A stretch of 64,000 nt of DNA from assembly GCA_030052745.1 (NCBI GenBank), contig JANBVO010000004.1, positions 186,001 to 250,000 on the forward strand. The letters are read 5' to 3'. The notes below the pieces were generated by a model. It searched no databases and was not told the DNA's origin. It was given only the letters and a program-made list of their open reading frames with translations. This document shows positions 1 to 11,000 of the stretch, in pieces (positions within the stretch are counted from its first letter, which is position 1; every line of letters starts with the position of its first letter). The stretch comes from Pleurostoma richardsiae (lineage: Eukaryota > Ascomycota > Sordariomycetes > Calosphaeriales > Pleurostomataceae). The position numbers were made by a program, and so were the translations under genes.

Positions 1-207
1 TCAAGCAATTCATCCATTGGATGGCCCGGATTATGGTTGAGCATCCCATATAACCATACGGCGTACATACATACATAGATGCGACTCTTGTCATGAATTA
101 TAAAATTAAAGATTCCATCCCCCCTCCACTAAGGCGGTCCAGTCCTATTAGTTCGATTCTCAACAATAGTGAGGATACTGTACTGAGTATGTTGGGATAT
201 CAATATC

Positions 208-2241
208 TTAGAAGAGCACAAGCGCCGCGAGAGCAACACCAACGAGGCTGCTCAGGCCGACCAGGCTCCGCCCCGCACCGGCTGTGACAGCAGTCGTCGT
301 TCCCGGAACCGCTAGCGCCGCCGTGGTCGTCTGTGCCAGTGACGCGCTCGGCTTGCCTGTGCCGTAGGTGACCGGGGAGTAGCTCGCAGAGGCCGTCCCG
401 TTGCTCCACTTGAGCTTCTCGCCTTCTCCGACCGGGATCGCCCAGGAGGACGACGCGGCGGCCGCGGCGGCTTTGGTGCTGGTGCTGGTACTGGTCGTGG
501 TGCTGCTGATCGCTGCAACAGCGAGTGCGGTGGCCGTGACCTTCTGCGCCGCGGGCGTCACGGCAGTGCTCGGCGGGACGTACGTCTCGACGATGGGGCT
601 GGAGCATGGAACAAGCACGACCACGTCCGTAACGACGTGCACGACGACTCCCGAGCCAGTGGACGCGGCGCTGCTGCTGCTGGTGGGCGCCGAGATGGTC
701 GCGGTGGCGGGGCAGACCGTCGTGAAGGCCTCCACGGTCTTGGTGACCACCACCTCCTGCTGGAGGGAGGCCGGGCAGTTGACCACGGTCGCGGCGCAGC
801 TCGTGACGGTGTATACCGTCGTGGCGTACACGGTGGAGGTGACGAGCTCGTCCTCTCCGCTGCCACTGGCTGCGGCCGTGCCTGAGCCAGCGGTGGGAAT
901 GGAGGAGTTGCTGAGGGGGTATTTGAAGCTGGAGGACGGCGCGAAGATCCCGGCCGAGACTGACGGTGCGGTCGTAATGGCGGGAATGTAGGCCGTGGTG
1001 AGGGTTGATGTGGTCTCCTTGTACGAGGCGCCACCAAAAGACAAAGTAGTGGCGATGGAGACGGAGTCATCTCCAGACACGAGCGGCACCGAGGCTGCTT
1101 CTGAGTATGCGGCCGGGGTGATCATCGTGGCGGTGGTGGTGAGGGTTGCTGATGAGCCTTCAAGGAGAGAATCCCAGCATTGAGTGAGAGTAGGCGCGGC
1201 GTAGAGCGTGGTGGAGACGGTCGGGACCGCCCCGATGGTCGTGTAGTCGATCACAACGTCGAGTTCGGCAATGGCGCCAGCGTTGATGTCGAAGTACTCG
1301 CGGGTCTGCAGCTCGCAAGTCGAAGTCGTCTCCAAGATGGCGACGAACTCAAGGATGTTCAGGTAGACGCTGAGCTCGGCGCCGGCACCGATGCCGATCC
1401 CAGCGATCTCCGCCTCGGCTCCGCAGTCCACCCGAAGCCTGAGGTCCGCCTTGAACGTCGCCCGTCCCGTCGTTACGGTGACCGGTAGAGACTTGCTGCT
1501 GATGCCATCGCTGGTGTTGCGCGTTAGCCATATCCATTTCGACGGAGTATGCTCCGTGAGACTTACAACAACTGGTCAGTGATGTCGCCACCAAAGAGGC
1601 TGGCCTCGAGATACGAGCCGTCGGCCAGCTGGACGTAGAATCCCGCCTCGAGGTCAACCTCCGCGGTCAGAGTGAAGACGAGATCGACGTAAAAGACGAC
1701 GCCGACATCCAAGCCTGGGAAACCAAGCCCGATGGGCGAGTTCGATGTGAACAGGTTGACGGTGTATGTAGCACCAGCGTTTGTGACGATCCCGAGGTCA
1801 ACGTAGGCTTCGACACCGTCGAACTCGAGCCTCACCACGGGGTTGACGATCTCCTCATCGGTCAACTTGGCCGTAACAGTGCCCTTAGTGTAACATTCCA
1901 GACACACGACGGAGAGCGACACAAACTCGGAGTCACTGGAACCGTTGTTGCCCCACGAACTAGGTCATCGTGTTAGGGTAGAGCAAGCATAACGTGTCGG
2001 AGGAGAAAGTGGGGACGGCGACCAACCCAGAAAAGAGAACCTCGTTGTCCCAGGAGTGGTCGAGGCTGAAGTCGGCTGAGAGCCTCTTCTCCAGGTGATG
2101 GTCGGCCATGTCCATGGCCCCTCGAACAGCCAGGTCGGTCTGGGGCCGGCCAAGCGGGAGATCCAGCGGCATCGGGCTGCCCCTGGCGGTCGAGGCCAGC
2201 AGAGCGGCCCACGCGGCCGGGCTAAATCGCGAGAAAAGCAT
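208..2241 (-). CDS. Ser/Thr-rich GPI-anchored-type surface protein, function unknown
   Basis: Three-exon model: 2241-2027, 1935-1567 and 1510-208, giving 628 residues. The start MLFSRFSPAAWAALLAST reads as a signal peptide. Residues from about 60 to 250 form a compact region beginning DSWDNE-like (HSWDNEVLFSG) and containing a Cys-Leu-Glu-Cys-Tyr-Thr-Lys-Gly motif. The rest is low-complexity Ser/Thr/Ala/Val sequence, as in wall proteins. The end is a small polar patch followed by a hydrophobic tail (LVGLSSLVGVALAALVLF), typical of a GPI signal. The second intron (1511-1566) has strong GTAAGT and CTAAC signals. The first (1936-2026) has a weak GTTGGT donor but keeps frame and joins SG to DSEFVS. 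I recognise the pattern from conserved fungal hypothetical proteins but know no activity. Wall or plasma-membrane location is inference. Confidence 0.72.
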
Positions 2242-3748
2242 CTTGCAAGTGAGTGACAGAGAACAGCAAATAGCAATATAGCGAGTGACAGATGGGATGG
2301 TATCCCAAGCGATAAAAAAACGAGTGACTACCTGCACGAAGGCAGGATAAGAGATTGGCAGACGCCGACTAGCAGTTGAAGCGTGCGTAAGGCAGAAAGG
2401 AGAGCCTCAACGGGCGGGCAGAGGGCTGCCCACCATCTTTATCAACGGCGAGCCCGAACGATGCCTCGTGCTCCGCGGGCAATGCACCGCTCTCTCACAA
2501 GGGTAGGCTTGTCGCGGCAGCATTGACCCTTTGCGGTCGGCCACTGGCCGCTTGGGTAACAGGGTGCAACTCTGCAAGATAGCTCGCCATTGACCAACGG
2601 CAAATTCCGTAATAAGAAAGAGGCAAGTGGAACCAGAGGGCATTGGCAGAGGGGAACGGGCTCCGACGGAGTGACAGTCAAGCCGCAGACAAGCAGAGAT
2701 GGAAACTCCCTTGTGTAACCACAAGTAATAACTTATGGCAGTCCAAGAACGGGAGTGGCCGCAGCTGCAGGCAGACCCAAGCAACGGGAATCCCGAGACA
2801 AGATTCCTCATTTCGACTGCTTTGCTCGCCTCGAACGGCAAGTGGGTGTTGGGCGTTGGGAGAGGTGGGTTGGTGTATAAGGCGCTATCCCCTACCCCTA
2901 CCCCTGCCCCTGCCCCTGCCATCAGGGGTTCCGCTTACATAAGACAACGAAGGGTCAACCGCCAATGAGGTACTTCCGTGGCCGTTCTCCTGCCATGATT
3001 GGCTCTGGAGCTTGTTGCCCGCACATCGTTCGGATGACAGGGCGAGGAGTGAGGTGCGAGGACAAGAAGCTGAAGTCTGCGCGGTTTCAGGTGAAGGAGC
3101 TCGAGGTGGTACTTGGCGACCCCATAAGGTGCCGTTGGGGCCTGGGCTGGTGCCCCTAATCTGCCGGTAACGGCCCGTATGCCAACTGCCAGCCAGGAAC
3201 CGCCACCTGATTGGCCAACTGCACGCACCGCGCCACTCTGCAGGATCCCCTGCACTCCTTCTAGCGCCAGATCTACCCCTGAACCGCATCCACAAGGGGA
3301 AAGGGATTCCATCGGCACAACACGATATCGTTGCAGCGCCAAGAAGATCATGTGAAGACTCGATCGCATGGGTGTGATGGGACTTCAGGTCAAAGTCGGA
3401 CGAGTAACAGGCCGGTGTCGGGCTCGCCCTCCATGGATTGCTATTCGGGAGGAACGTGAGGAGGCACTTCCCATGTTCACAAGCAGGAGAGGGAATGAGG
3501 TTGGCAGTGCATATAATACATGCGGACGGAGTATACATACATGTAAGAGACTGACGAGGACGAAATATGTACAATATTTACAGAAAAGAGAGACACGGAA
3601 AATAAACAGGAAGAGACAGCAGCCCGATGTATCCAACCGACGAGACATATACAGTACGCATGCAGCCACATGTCATGTACACGAAAGACCCCTGCACAGC
3701 CTCATCCACAATGACCTCCTCCCTCCTCACATAGAAAAGAAAGTGAAC
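2242..3748. other. Intergenic region with a CCCCTA/CCCCTG tract
   Basis: This interval lies between the start of the GPI-type gene and the end of the GH64 gene. It should hold the promoter of the former and the 3' end of the latter. Open frames here lack family motifs and codon pattern. The only clear structure is the hexamer tract at 2889-2920. Confidence 0.5.
2889..2920. repeat. Short tandem hexamer (CCCCTA)2(CCCCTG)3
   Basis: Five tandem hexamers are visible, two CCCCTA followed by three CCCCTG, plus CC. The reverse strand reads as TAGGGG-like units, a relative of telomere repeat variants. It is too short to be a telomere and lies in an intergenic region. Confidence 0.85.
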
Positions 3749-5533
3749 TTACGAAGCGATGCTGACAGGGTCGACCATGATCCCCATCTGATGCGACTCC
3801 TGGTCCCGCTTGGCCAGGGGCAAGACAACCCAGTACAGCAGTACCAGGAACAGCGCCATGCTGGCCCTCGAGACGAGCGCCCTCACCGAGAGCGACAGGA
3901 ACATCACCACGCACCGAACAAGCACGTCCAGCGCGGGCTTGGCGCGGGCGTACAGCGGCGAGGCCTCGACGCGGGCCATCCAGGCCTCCGCGCGCTGCTG
4001 CCACGCCTCCGGCACGAGCGACCCCACCGACCTGGCGGCCAGCGCTGCCGGCGGCATCTCGACGCGGCCCTTTTCCAGATCCACGTCCGAGGTGAGCATG
4101 GTCTCCCCGCCGCTGTCGCTCCCGTCCACGGCGGCGGCGAGCGCCCGCTTCTCGTCCTCCGCGGAGGTCCACGCCGTCACGGCCCGCCGCACGTGCTGGC
4201 GCGGAGGAGCCGCCCTGCGGCCGCCGACCAGCTGGCTCCCGCCACGGGCCATGTCCCGGAGCCGGACCTTGGACGACGCGCTCGGCCCGCCGACCGTGAC
4301 GGTCAGCAGCTGGGGGCTGGGGTCGAACACGGAGCCGGACTGGTCCACGCCGTCCGAGGGGCCGACGTCGTCGTACGCGAAGGCGTACCCCCTGCCGTCG
4401 AGGCTGACCTCGTGGCACACGCGCGAGTAGTGGTTCGTCACCGCGTTGGTGTAGTACGTGGAGATGACCTCCCCGTCGGGCTGGTCCGTGTTGATGAGCA
4501 GCGTCGAGCGGTTGAACGCGGCGGCCAGGCGCGCTGTGATGTTGCCCATCTCGTCCGTGTTGTCCGCGTACGAGCCGAAGGCGCCCGAGTTGCACGAGAA
4601 GATGTCCGCCGAGCTGGGCTGCGCGAAGCCGCCCACCCCGGAGAAGGTCAGCTCGTCGTCGGCGCTGGTGACCCGCCCCGTCAGCGAGCCCCACGACCCC
4701 TGCGTGTCCACGGTCAGGTCGGCGCTCGCGTACTTGGCCCACACCTGGTCCACGTACGGCTGCCAGTAGTCCTGGAACAGCGTGCTGTCCATGCTGATGG
4801 CCTTGGTCGGGTTCAGCACCCGCAGGTTGGCGCCCGAGCTGCTCTGCACGATCAGCTTGCTCCAGCCCGCGCCGTCGCTGGCGTCCTGGCTGCGCAGTTT
4901 GCTGCACACGGTGTCGAGGCCGTCCGCCGGCATCCCCTCGACGGTGGTGATGGTGCCCGAGGTGTTCTCTAGCTGTAGGGCGATGGGGATGCTGACGAAG
5001 TCGACGTACGAGATGTTGACGAAGAGCTGGTACGAGTTGAAGGTGAACTCGCAGAAGCTCCAGACCAGATTGTAGTTGGCATCCGTCGTGTTCGTCGCCG
5101 AGGGCTCCACCAGCGCCGGCCCGCTGTCGCCGGGGTTCAGGGCGAAGGTGAGCGTGCTGTCCGTGACGATCCAGATGCGGCCGCCTGCGGTCTGGGGGAC
5201 CGTCAACGTCTTGGTGCTCCCCGGGGCGCCCAGCGGGATAGCGCAGTTGGCTTGGAGCGGCTGCACAGTCGTGCCTGAGGGAGGGTTGGTCGGGTAGTAG
5301 ACGGTAGCAGCATCGCTCTCCAGTAGGAACACTGCGTTGCTGTTGTTGACGTCGAGTCCAGTCACGTACGCATAAGCGTTCGAGGAACCAGTGTTGTTCT
5401 GGATCGCGACCGGCACGGTGCTGCTGGTTTGAGTGGTATGTTGCACCGTTGACACCGAGGACGTTGCCGTCGTCGGGGCCATCAGGATATCGGAATCCTT
5501 CTGGATCTGCAGAACATCGTCGAGGGTCGCCAT
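3749..5533 (-). CDS. GH64 beta-1,3-glucanase-like protein with C-terminal membrane anchor
   Basis: Single-exon frame of 594 residues. Residues about 38-420 match the glycoside hydrolase family 64 / thaumatin-like fold of fungal and actinobacterial laminaripentaose-producing glucanases. Recognisable family stretches include NSNAVFLLESD, GGRIWIVTDSTLTF, CEFTFNSYQLFVNISYVDF, GMPADGLDTVCSKL and HEVSLDGRGYAFAYDDV. The expected reaction is cleavage of beta-1,3-glucan. There is no N-terminal signal peptide: the first 35 residues are polar and Thr/Ser-rich. A linker of about 100 residues is followed by two hydrophobic segments (about 535-554 and 559-574) and a polar tail of 20 residues. The stop codon sits inside a GTAAGT (TTC-GTAAGT), so a spliced form with a slightly different C-terminus is possible. 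I could not assign the catalytic acid residues with certainty. Confidence 0.85.
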   Translation of the reverse strand: MATLDDVLQIQKDSDILMAPTTATSSVSTVQHTTQTSSTVPVAIQNNTGSSNAYAYVTGLDVNNSNAVFLLESDAATVYYPTNPPSGTTVQPLQANCAIPLGAPGSTKTLTVPQTAGGRIWIVTDSTLTFALNPGDSGPALVEPSATNTTDANYNLVWSFCEFTFNSYQLFVNISYVDFVSIPIALQLENTSGTITTVEGMPADGLDTVCSKLRSQDASDGAGWSKLIVQSSSGANLRVLNPTKAISMDSTLFQDYWQPYVDQVWAKYASADLTVDTQGSWGSLTGRVTSADDELTFSGVGGFAQPSSADIFSCNSGAFGSYADNTDEMGNITARLAAAFNRSTLLINTDQPDGEVISTYYTNAVTNHYSRVCHEVSLDGRGYAFAYDDVGPSDGVDQSGSVFDPSPQLLTVTVGGPSASSKVRLRDMARGGSQLVGGRRAAPPRQHVRRAVTAWTSAEDEKRALAAAVDGSDSGGETMLTSDVDLEKGRVEMPPAALAARSVGSLVPEAWQQRAEAWMARVEASPLYARAKPALDVLVRCVVMFLSLSVRALVSRASMALFLVLLYWVVLPLAKRDQESHQMGIMVDPVSIAS

Positions 5534-8094
5534 CTTAAGGAATGATATGGCAAGAAACTACTTGGGGGTGAAGGAATGAGCAACCACTGAGACTAGGAGA
5601 CTGTAGAGAACCTCCGGCGTGTAACAGGTTTAGGGGGTTATTGAGTTGATAACTCGTAGCTCGTCTTATAGAGGTAGAAGACGGCTCAAATAATGAATGG
5701 ACAGAGGCAACCTGAGTGTTGCTCTAGAGTGTATAACGAACGACAGATGAGGCGTAGAGCAATGGTGAGGGACCCTGAGAGCTATGCTGGCAAGAGGAGC
5801 ATGTGTCCTACGGAGTTGCCAAGAGACTCGACGGATGACCCATCCCCAGGGTGTCTCAGGAGGGGTATATATGGTCACTGTCGAGAGTGTGATAGCAAGA
5901 CCAGACAGCATCTCACCTATGCTACAACCCCCAGGACGCGGTCTCCGTGCCGCTTCAACTAGGATGGTAGCGCCGCGAGCCGGCGTGAGGATGTCGGAGA
6001 ATTCCATCCTGGCATCCATGGCTGAGGCTCCGAGAGGCTAGAGTCGATAGAGTCGATGGACAGATCCATCCTTGCCGCAATGAAGCATGCAAGATGGTCG
6101 TCTTATCCACACTGCTAACGGGGCCATGTCGGGCGAATATTGGACGAGCCGGTGATTGATGTGACCGTGCTATCCCAGGGTCTGTCTGATGCATCATCTC
6201 GATGACCCTGACAGCGGCTGGACCCTGCACCTCCTGAGCCCGCGAGACGTCTCTGTGGCTTGTGACTATGGCTGGCCGGCCCACGCTGATAGTCAGGCAT
6301 ACGCCACGCAGAGACACTTTGTCTAGGCCCTACGGAGTACTATGTAGGGACATGAATCGATGGAGGCGATTGACGCCATCTCCGGTAGTCCCTCTCAGTC
6401 CCGGCTATTGTGCCGTGCTTGGGACTACGCTTGCCAAATCACATCGCAGAAGTGGCTGGACAATGTGCACAATATTGTCTCGGAGATTATGGATAGGGAT
6501 GGAAGGAGGACACCCAAAACCCTGCAACCGGGTCGCAGGACGTTCGTTCGATGGACCGGTGCCAGTTACAGCGGCCCCCGGTATTGGCCCCATCTGGCCA
6601 CACGGCAGGGCGCCAAGCCTCCGGAGAGATCTCACGTCACGGAGATCGAGCATCGGGGCGACGCCGCTTCGTAACCTGGCAGCCGGAATATCCTCGCCGA
6701 GCCTTGCGGTCTTGCTGAACCTCCAAGTTGACAGCTTGTCAGAGCTGGGACGCATCCGAACCGATATGTGCTCAGTTGTCATGGAGCGAGCAGAATCTCT
6801 ATAAGAAACGACACCTTGTACGCAGCTGAAGCCGCCTCTCCTGGTCTGACGCGCCAGCAAGGGAGAGCGGGGAGGTGGCATCGAGAACCATGCCACCCAT
6901 CCGCTGCTTCCACGCAACTCTAACGTTCTTTTGATCCTCCATGTTTAGCCCAGATCGATGAGTCGGAGGGGGAGAGTGAGCCAGGGTCAGGGACCACCCC
7001 CGCATGGCAAAGGAACCCCCTAATGACCTCCGCAGAGCCTATCGGGCCGCAGGGCGGGCCAGCCGACCAGGACTGGTGCCGTGTGGTGTCGTCTGAACTC
7101 CTGGGAGGGAGGGCTGGATCTGGCGCTCTCAGTGGCCTGTTACCGTCCGTAGTTCGAAATTGGAGACGGAAAGGTGTGGAGAATCGCACCGCGTTTGAAT
7201 GGACTGTACGTAAGCTGCCACCGTCAAGCCTCAGGCGGCTTTGCTTCCCATGAGCATGCTGCACTCCATGCTCGAGGTCACAAGGCGTTGCTGATTGATT
7301 CGTGGCCTTGTATTTCTTTTTGCTCTTCCTCGAGTATTTTGCACGCTGATCAAGTTGATACGCAAAGACGCCCGTCGCCAGAGACTCGGCGATAAGCCTA
7401 ACGGCTCCTCACCCTGGATCGTGACCCGGCAGCGCATGTAGTGTCTCGTTACATTGTGGGGAGAGGCACCCAGAGTGGCTGGAATGTCACCGAGGTACTA
7501 CAATGGAAGCCTTCTAGTGTTGTTGCACGACAGGGGCGTTTCGGCGACAAGAAACCCTGCGCTGTTACAATGACACAATCACCCTGTGGGCTATGCATGC
7601 ATGTTCTTATCGAGCTGTCATATGCCGGCTGGGAAGTCTCCTGCCGCTCTTGGACAGTATCGTCTCAGAAGGATTCCGAGTTCATCTTACGAAGCGCTCT
7701 TCATGATACACTGCAACATGAAGGCTCTTCATTCCGCGATCTGATTCCGCCATGGTCTCTCCCGGCGTTTCTTTGCCATTACATTGGCAGTCAAGAGGCA
7801 GTGGCACTTCCACATCCGCTAGATGGATGGACTGCTGAGTTTGGGGCAGCGTCTGCAGTCATCATGGTCACGCCCTTGAATGTGTCTTGCTTCCCCAGCG
7901 TTCTCAACGCCTTGATCAGAAACCCGTCTCGGGACTTCTGTAGATGCAGGAGAATTACCTGGGAATCCCGTACGGAGTTGTCGCCTGCTCTCTTCAGGTG
8001 ATGCCCCTTCTTCCCTCATCCCCCCGACCAGCGTAGCCTCGCCCCTGAGAGTCACAGCGCGGCGATAATTCCGCACCCGGCGCGATACACCAGC
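5534..8094. other. Intergenic region, no supported gene
   Basis: About 2.5 kb between the GH64 start and the URB2 stop. Two plus-strand open frames of about 180 codons (6262-6804 and 7441-8001) have no recognisable motif, no signal peptide and no supporting intron signals, so I do not call them. One exact TACGGAGTA nonamer lies at 6331-6339. The upstream 600 bases presumably carry the GH64 promoter. Confidence 0.5.
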
Positions 8095-11000
8095 CTAGAT
8101 CCCGCTCCACTTTCCGAACTTGGTGTACTGCCTGTACAGCTCCTTGAAGATGGCCCGCCCGCTCGCGTCCATGGCGTCGCCCATAACCCGACGCATCTCC
8201 GGCGTCGTGATGTCCAGTATGGAGTACACACCCGGCTCCAGGGCCTCCCTAACGTCGTGGGGGATGCTGTGCTCCAGCTGCAACCTGACGTACAGCATCA
8301 GTACGAGGTACATGTGCTGACCTGCGGATCGCTTCGCGGCGTCGGTTGCTGAGTCGAGACTGCCCGGTTGCGACCTCGTCACGGAGGCTACGGTCGGCTC
8401 GCAGACCAGAGTGATGAGCCGCGCGAACTGCTTCGCATTCGTCTCCTGCTGTGCGGCGTCGTGATATGGCCCAGCCACAAGCTGTCTGAGGAGAGACTGC
8501 AGCGCAATGATGAGAAGATGGAAGTGTCCTTCCAGACGCACGCGATGCCGCTTCAGAATGATCTCCACCAGGCGGCATAGCCATTGATACGTCTTCGGAG
8601 TCTTCAGCGCCTTATCTGTCGTGTTGTCCAAGCATACACTGGACACGCTGCTCAGAGTAACCTCGATGTTCCATTGGGTCATGGAAGTAGCCCTCGCCTC
8701 GAGCATCATGTGTAAAATTTGAGAGACAAGAGCGAAGACCTGCGGGGTCTTCGACTTCGCAAGGTGTCTCGCCAGCAAGCTGTGGACGGTAGCAAGATCG
8801 AATTTCCCGCCTCCAAGCAATGCGTCTCCGGACTCTGCAAAATAATCAGTGACGCCTCACATGGACAGGATAGAAGTGTATCTTACCTGGATATCGCTGG
8901 ATAAGTCTATGAATCGCGTAGAACCTTTCAACAGGTATGGCCTCGTCGTCAAGATCGTCAATGAGAATCTTGAGATACAGCTTGCGATTCTCATCGTCCA
9001 TATTTGCCGTGAGGACATCCACAAACTCCAAGATGTCGTTTCTACTAGCCAGAACCGACAATTCCGCCGACGTCAAGTCGCTGTCGACAGTTACAGGATC
9101 TTCTCGGCGCACCACTCTGTGATCTTTCAGGCGCTTGAGTTGCGCCGGTTCATCTGCCAAACACCTCACAAGGAAGGACTTCAACTTCCAGCCAGCTCGA
9201 AAGCCCCCGGAGGAGAGATCGTCGCTGATGGCCCGGAGATCCGATAATAAGGGTTGAAGCTTTTCCTGAAGGGTGTCCTCGTGGTAAACATCAAGCCACT
9301 CGGGTATAACAACGGCTAGATCGCCCGGACTGTATGATGATTGGCTTTTCTGGAACTCCTTGCAAATCTGGGCAAGGAAGCTGGCCAGGGTCAATGACAT
9401 AACTCTCTTGACGTCCTCGACGTCGATTCGGTGGTCGGAGATCTGCCTGAAATTGGGACTTCGCTCAAGACCAAGAACGATTGCTCTCAGAAGTATCAGC
9501 CTGACAATGCCATGGGCTGTGGTATCATCTCTCCAGGTTGAGATGAGCCTTGCCGCTTCAGCCATGTACTCTTGCTCTCTTGTCTCTGTCATGGAAGTCA
9601 TTTGCCTAAAGGGTTAGCGGAAGATTCGTTGCACTCTACGTCTGTTCACATACCTTATGGTGACTACGGTCAACTCTTCATACAACAATAGCACCTCAAC
9701 GGAATAAGACTCCTTCAGGACGCTAGTAGCTAGAGATTCGCCGACGGCGGCTAAGTTGGAAAACGCCATATCCTGGTCACAGTAAGCATTAGCATCCACG
9801 AGAGGCGGCAACGTCTTACCTTGTAATAGGTCGGCCTCCGCATGAGCCGGATCATCAAGCTCAAGACGAGCTTGCTATGTGCAAGGAGATCTTCCGGATT
9901 TGGCCGGGTTTTATGAGACCATGCCGAATGGTCGAGTATGTCCATGATCTCTTCTCGTTGTTCGCGCGAGAACGCCTCCAGCGGGAGCTTCAGCAGTGCC
10001 TCCAGCACGGCTTTCCTCCACGACGACATCCATGTCTCTTCCTTTTTTGATTTTTTGGAGAGGCGCTCAACGAGGAAGGTGATAAAAGCATCTGCGACAG
10101 CAAGTCAGCCTGGTGTAGAGGTATTACGTATAACTTAAGGAGCCCTACGAAGGAATATGCGGTTATTCATATTGGCCTCGTTAGAGACGATGGTATCGAG
10201 CTTGGATGGTAGATCCTTCTTCAGGAATGGTATGATTGGTGTCAGGTTTCCATTTCGCCTCGTCGCCAGACTGTCTCTGTTAGTCGGCCGCAAGCTCATG
10301 CGGAAAGGTATACGTACTCAATTAATCGAGGGCACTCTGAGACGATCTTCCCCAAAAGATGATCTCTGGCAGTGGAATCCATGCCCTTTATCTTGCCGTT
10401 GAGTCGTTCCAGGGCAGCGATTGCCAGGTCTGCCGCCGCAGCCTCATCCTTGCCGCCGGGGTAGTTTGCAAGCCATGCTTCGAAACATGTGGCGAAGGGC
10501 GCGGAGTCCGATCCGAGCCGGCTCTCAAGAAGAACCTGACGCAACTCATCCTCGAGCTGAGGCCAAAGGGCATTGGCCTGTTCCAATGTCACCCATGAAA
10601 GAGTCTTTCTGGCGATGTTCCAGCGAGCTGACGCCTTGGATGTTTGGCTTAATCCTGACGCATCTCTTCTATAAGATTCATCAAACAGTCTCGTTTCGAC
10701 GGCGTCGATCAAGTCCTCTCCGGTAATACCATCGGCGATAGCGTCGAGGATGACCAGCACAGCCGAGTCTTCAGCCTGCCCGGTGTGCGATACCAACCAG
10801 TCAAGATACGACTGAAGTTGCTTAGGCGACATTGACGGCTGGAGAAGACCAGCCACTGTCTTACCTACCTCTGCACTTGCCCAAACTCTACTTCCAAGTG
10901 TTGAGGGGGGTTGCTGAGAGAAGCACAGAGATAAGTTCTCGAACCAGCGCTTGAGGAAACCAGGGAGATCGCGGGCTCTAGCGGCCCCCTGTACCAGAGA

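Noticed and set aside
3368-4972. 534-codon plus-strand frame opposite the GH64 gene
   Set aside because: Arg/His/Gly-rich shadow of a GC-rich gene on the other strand; no motif.
7441-8001. 186-codon plus-strand frame
   Set aside because: No motif, no signal, no intron evidence; a chance frame cannot be excluded.
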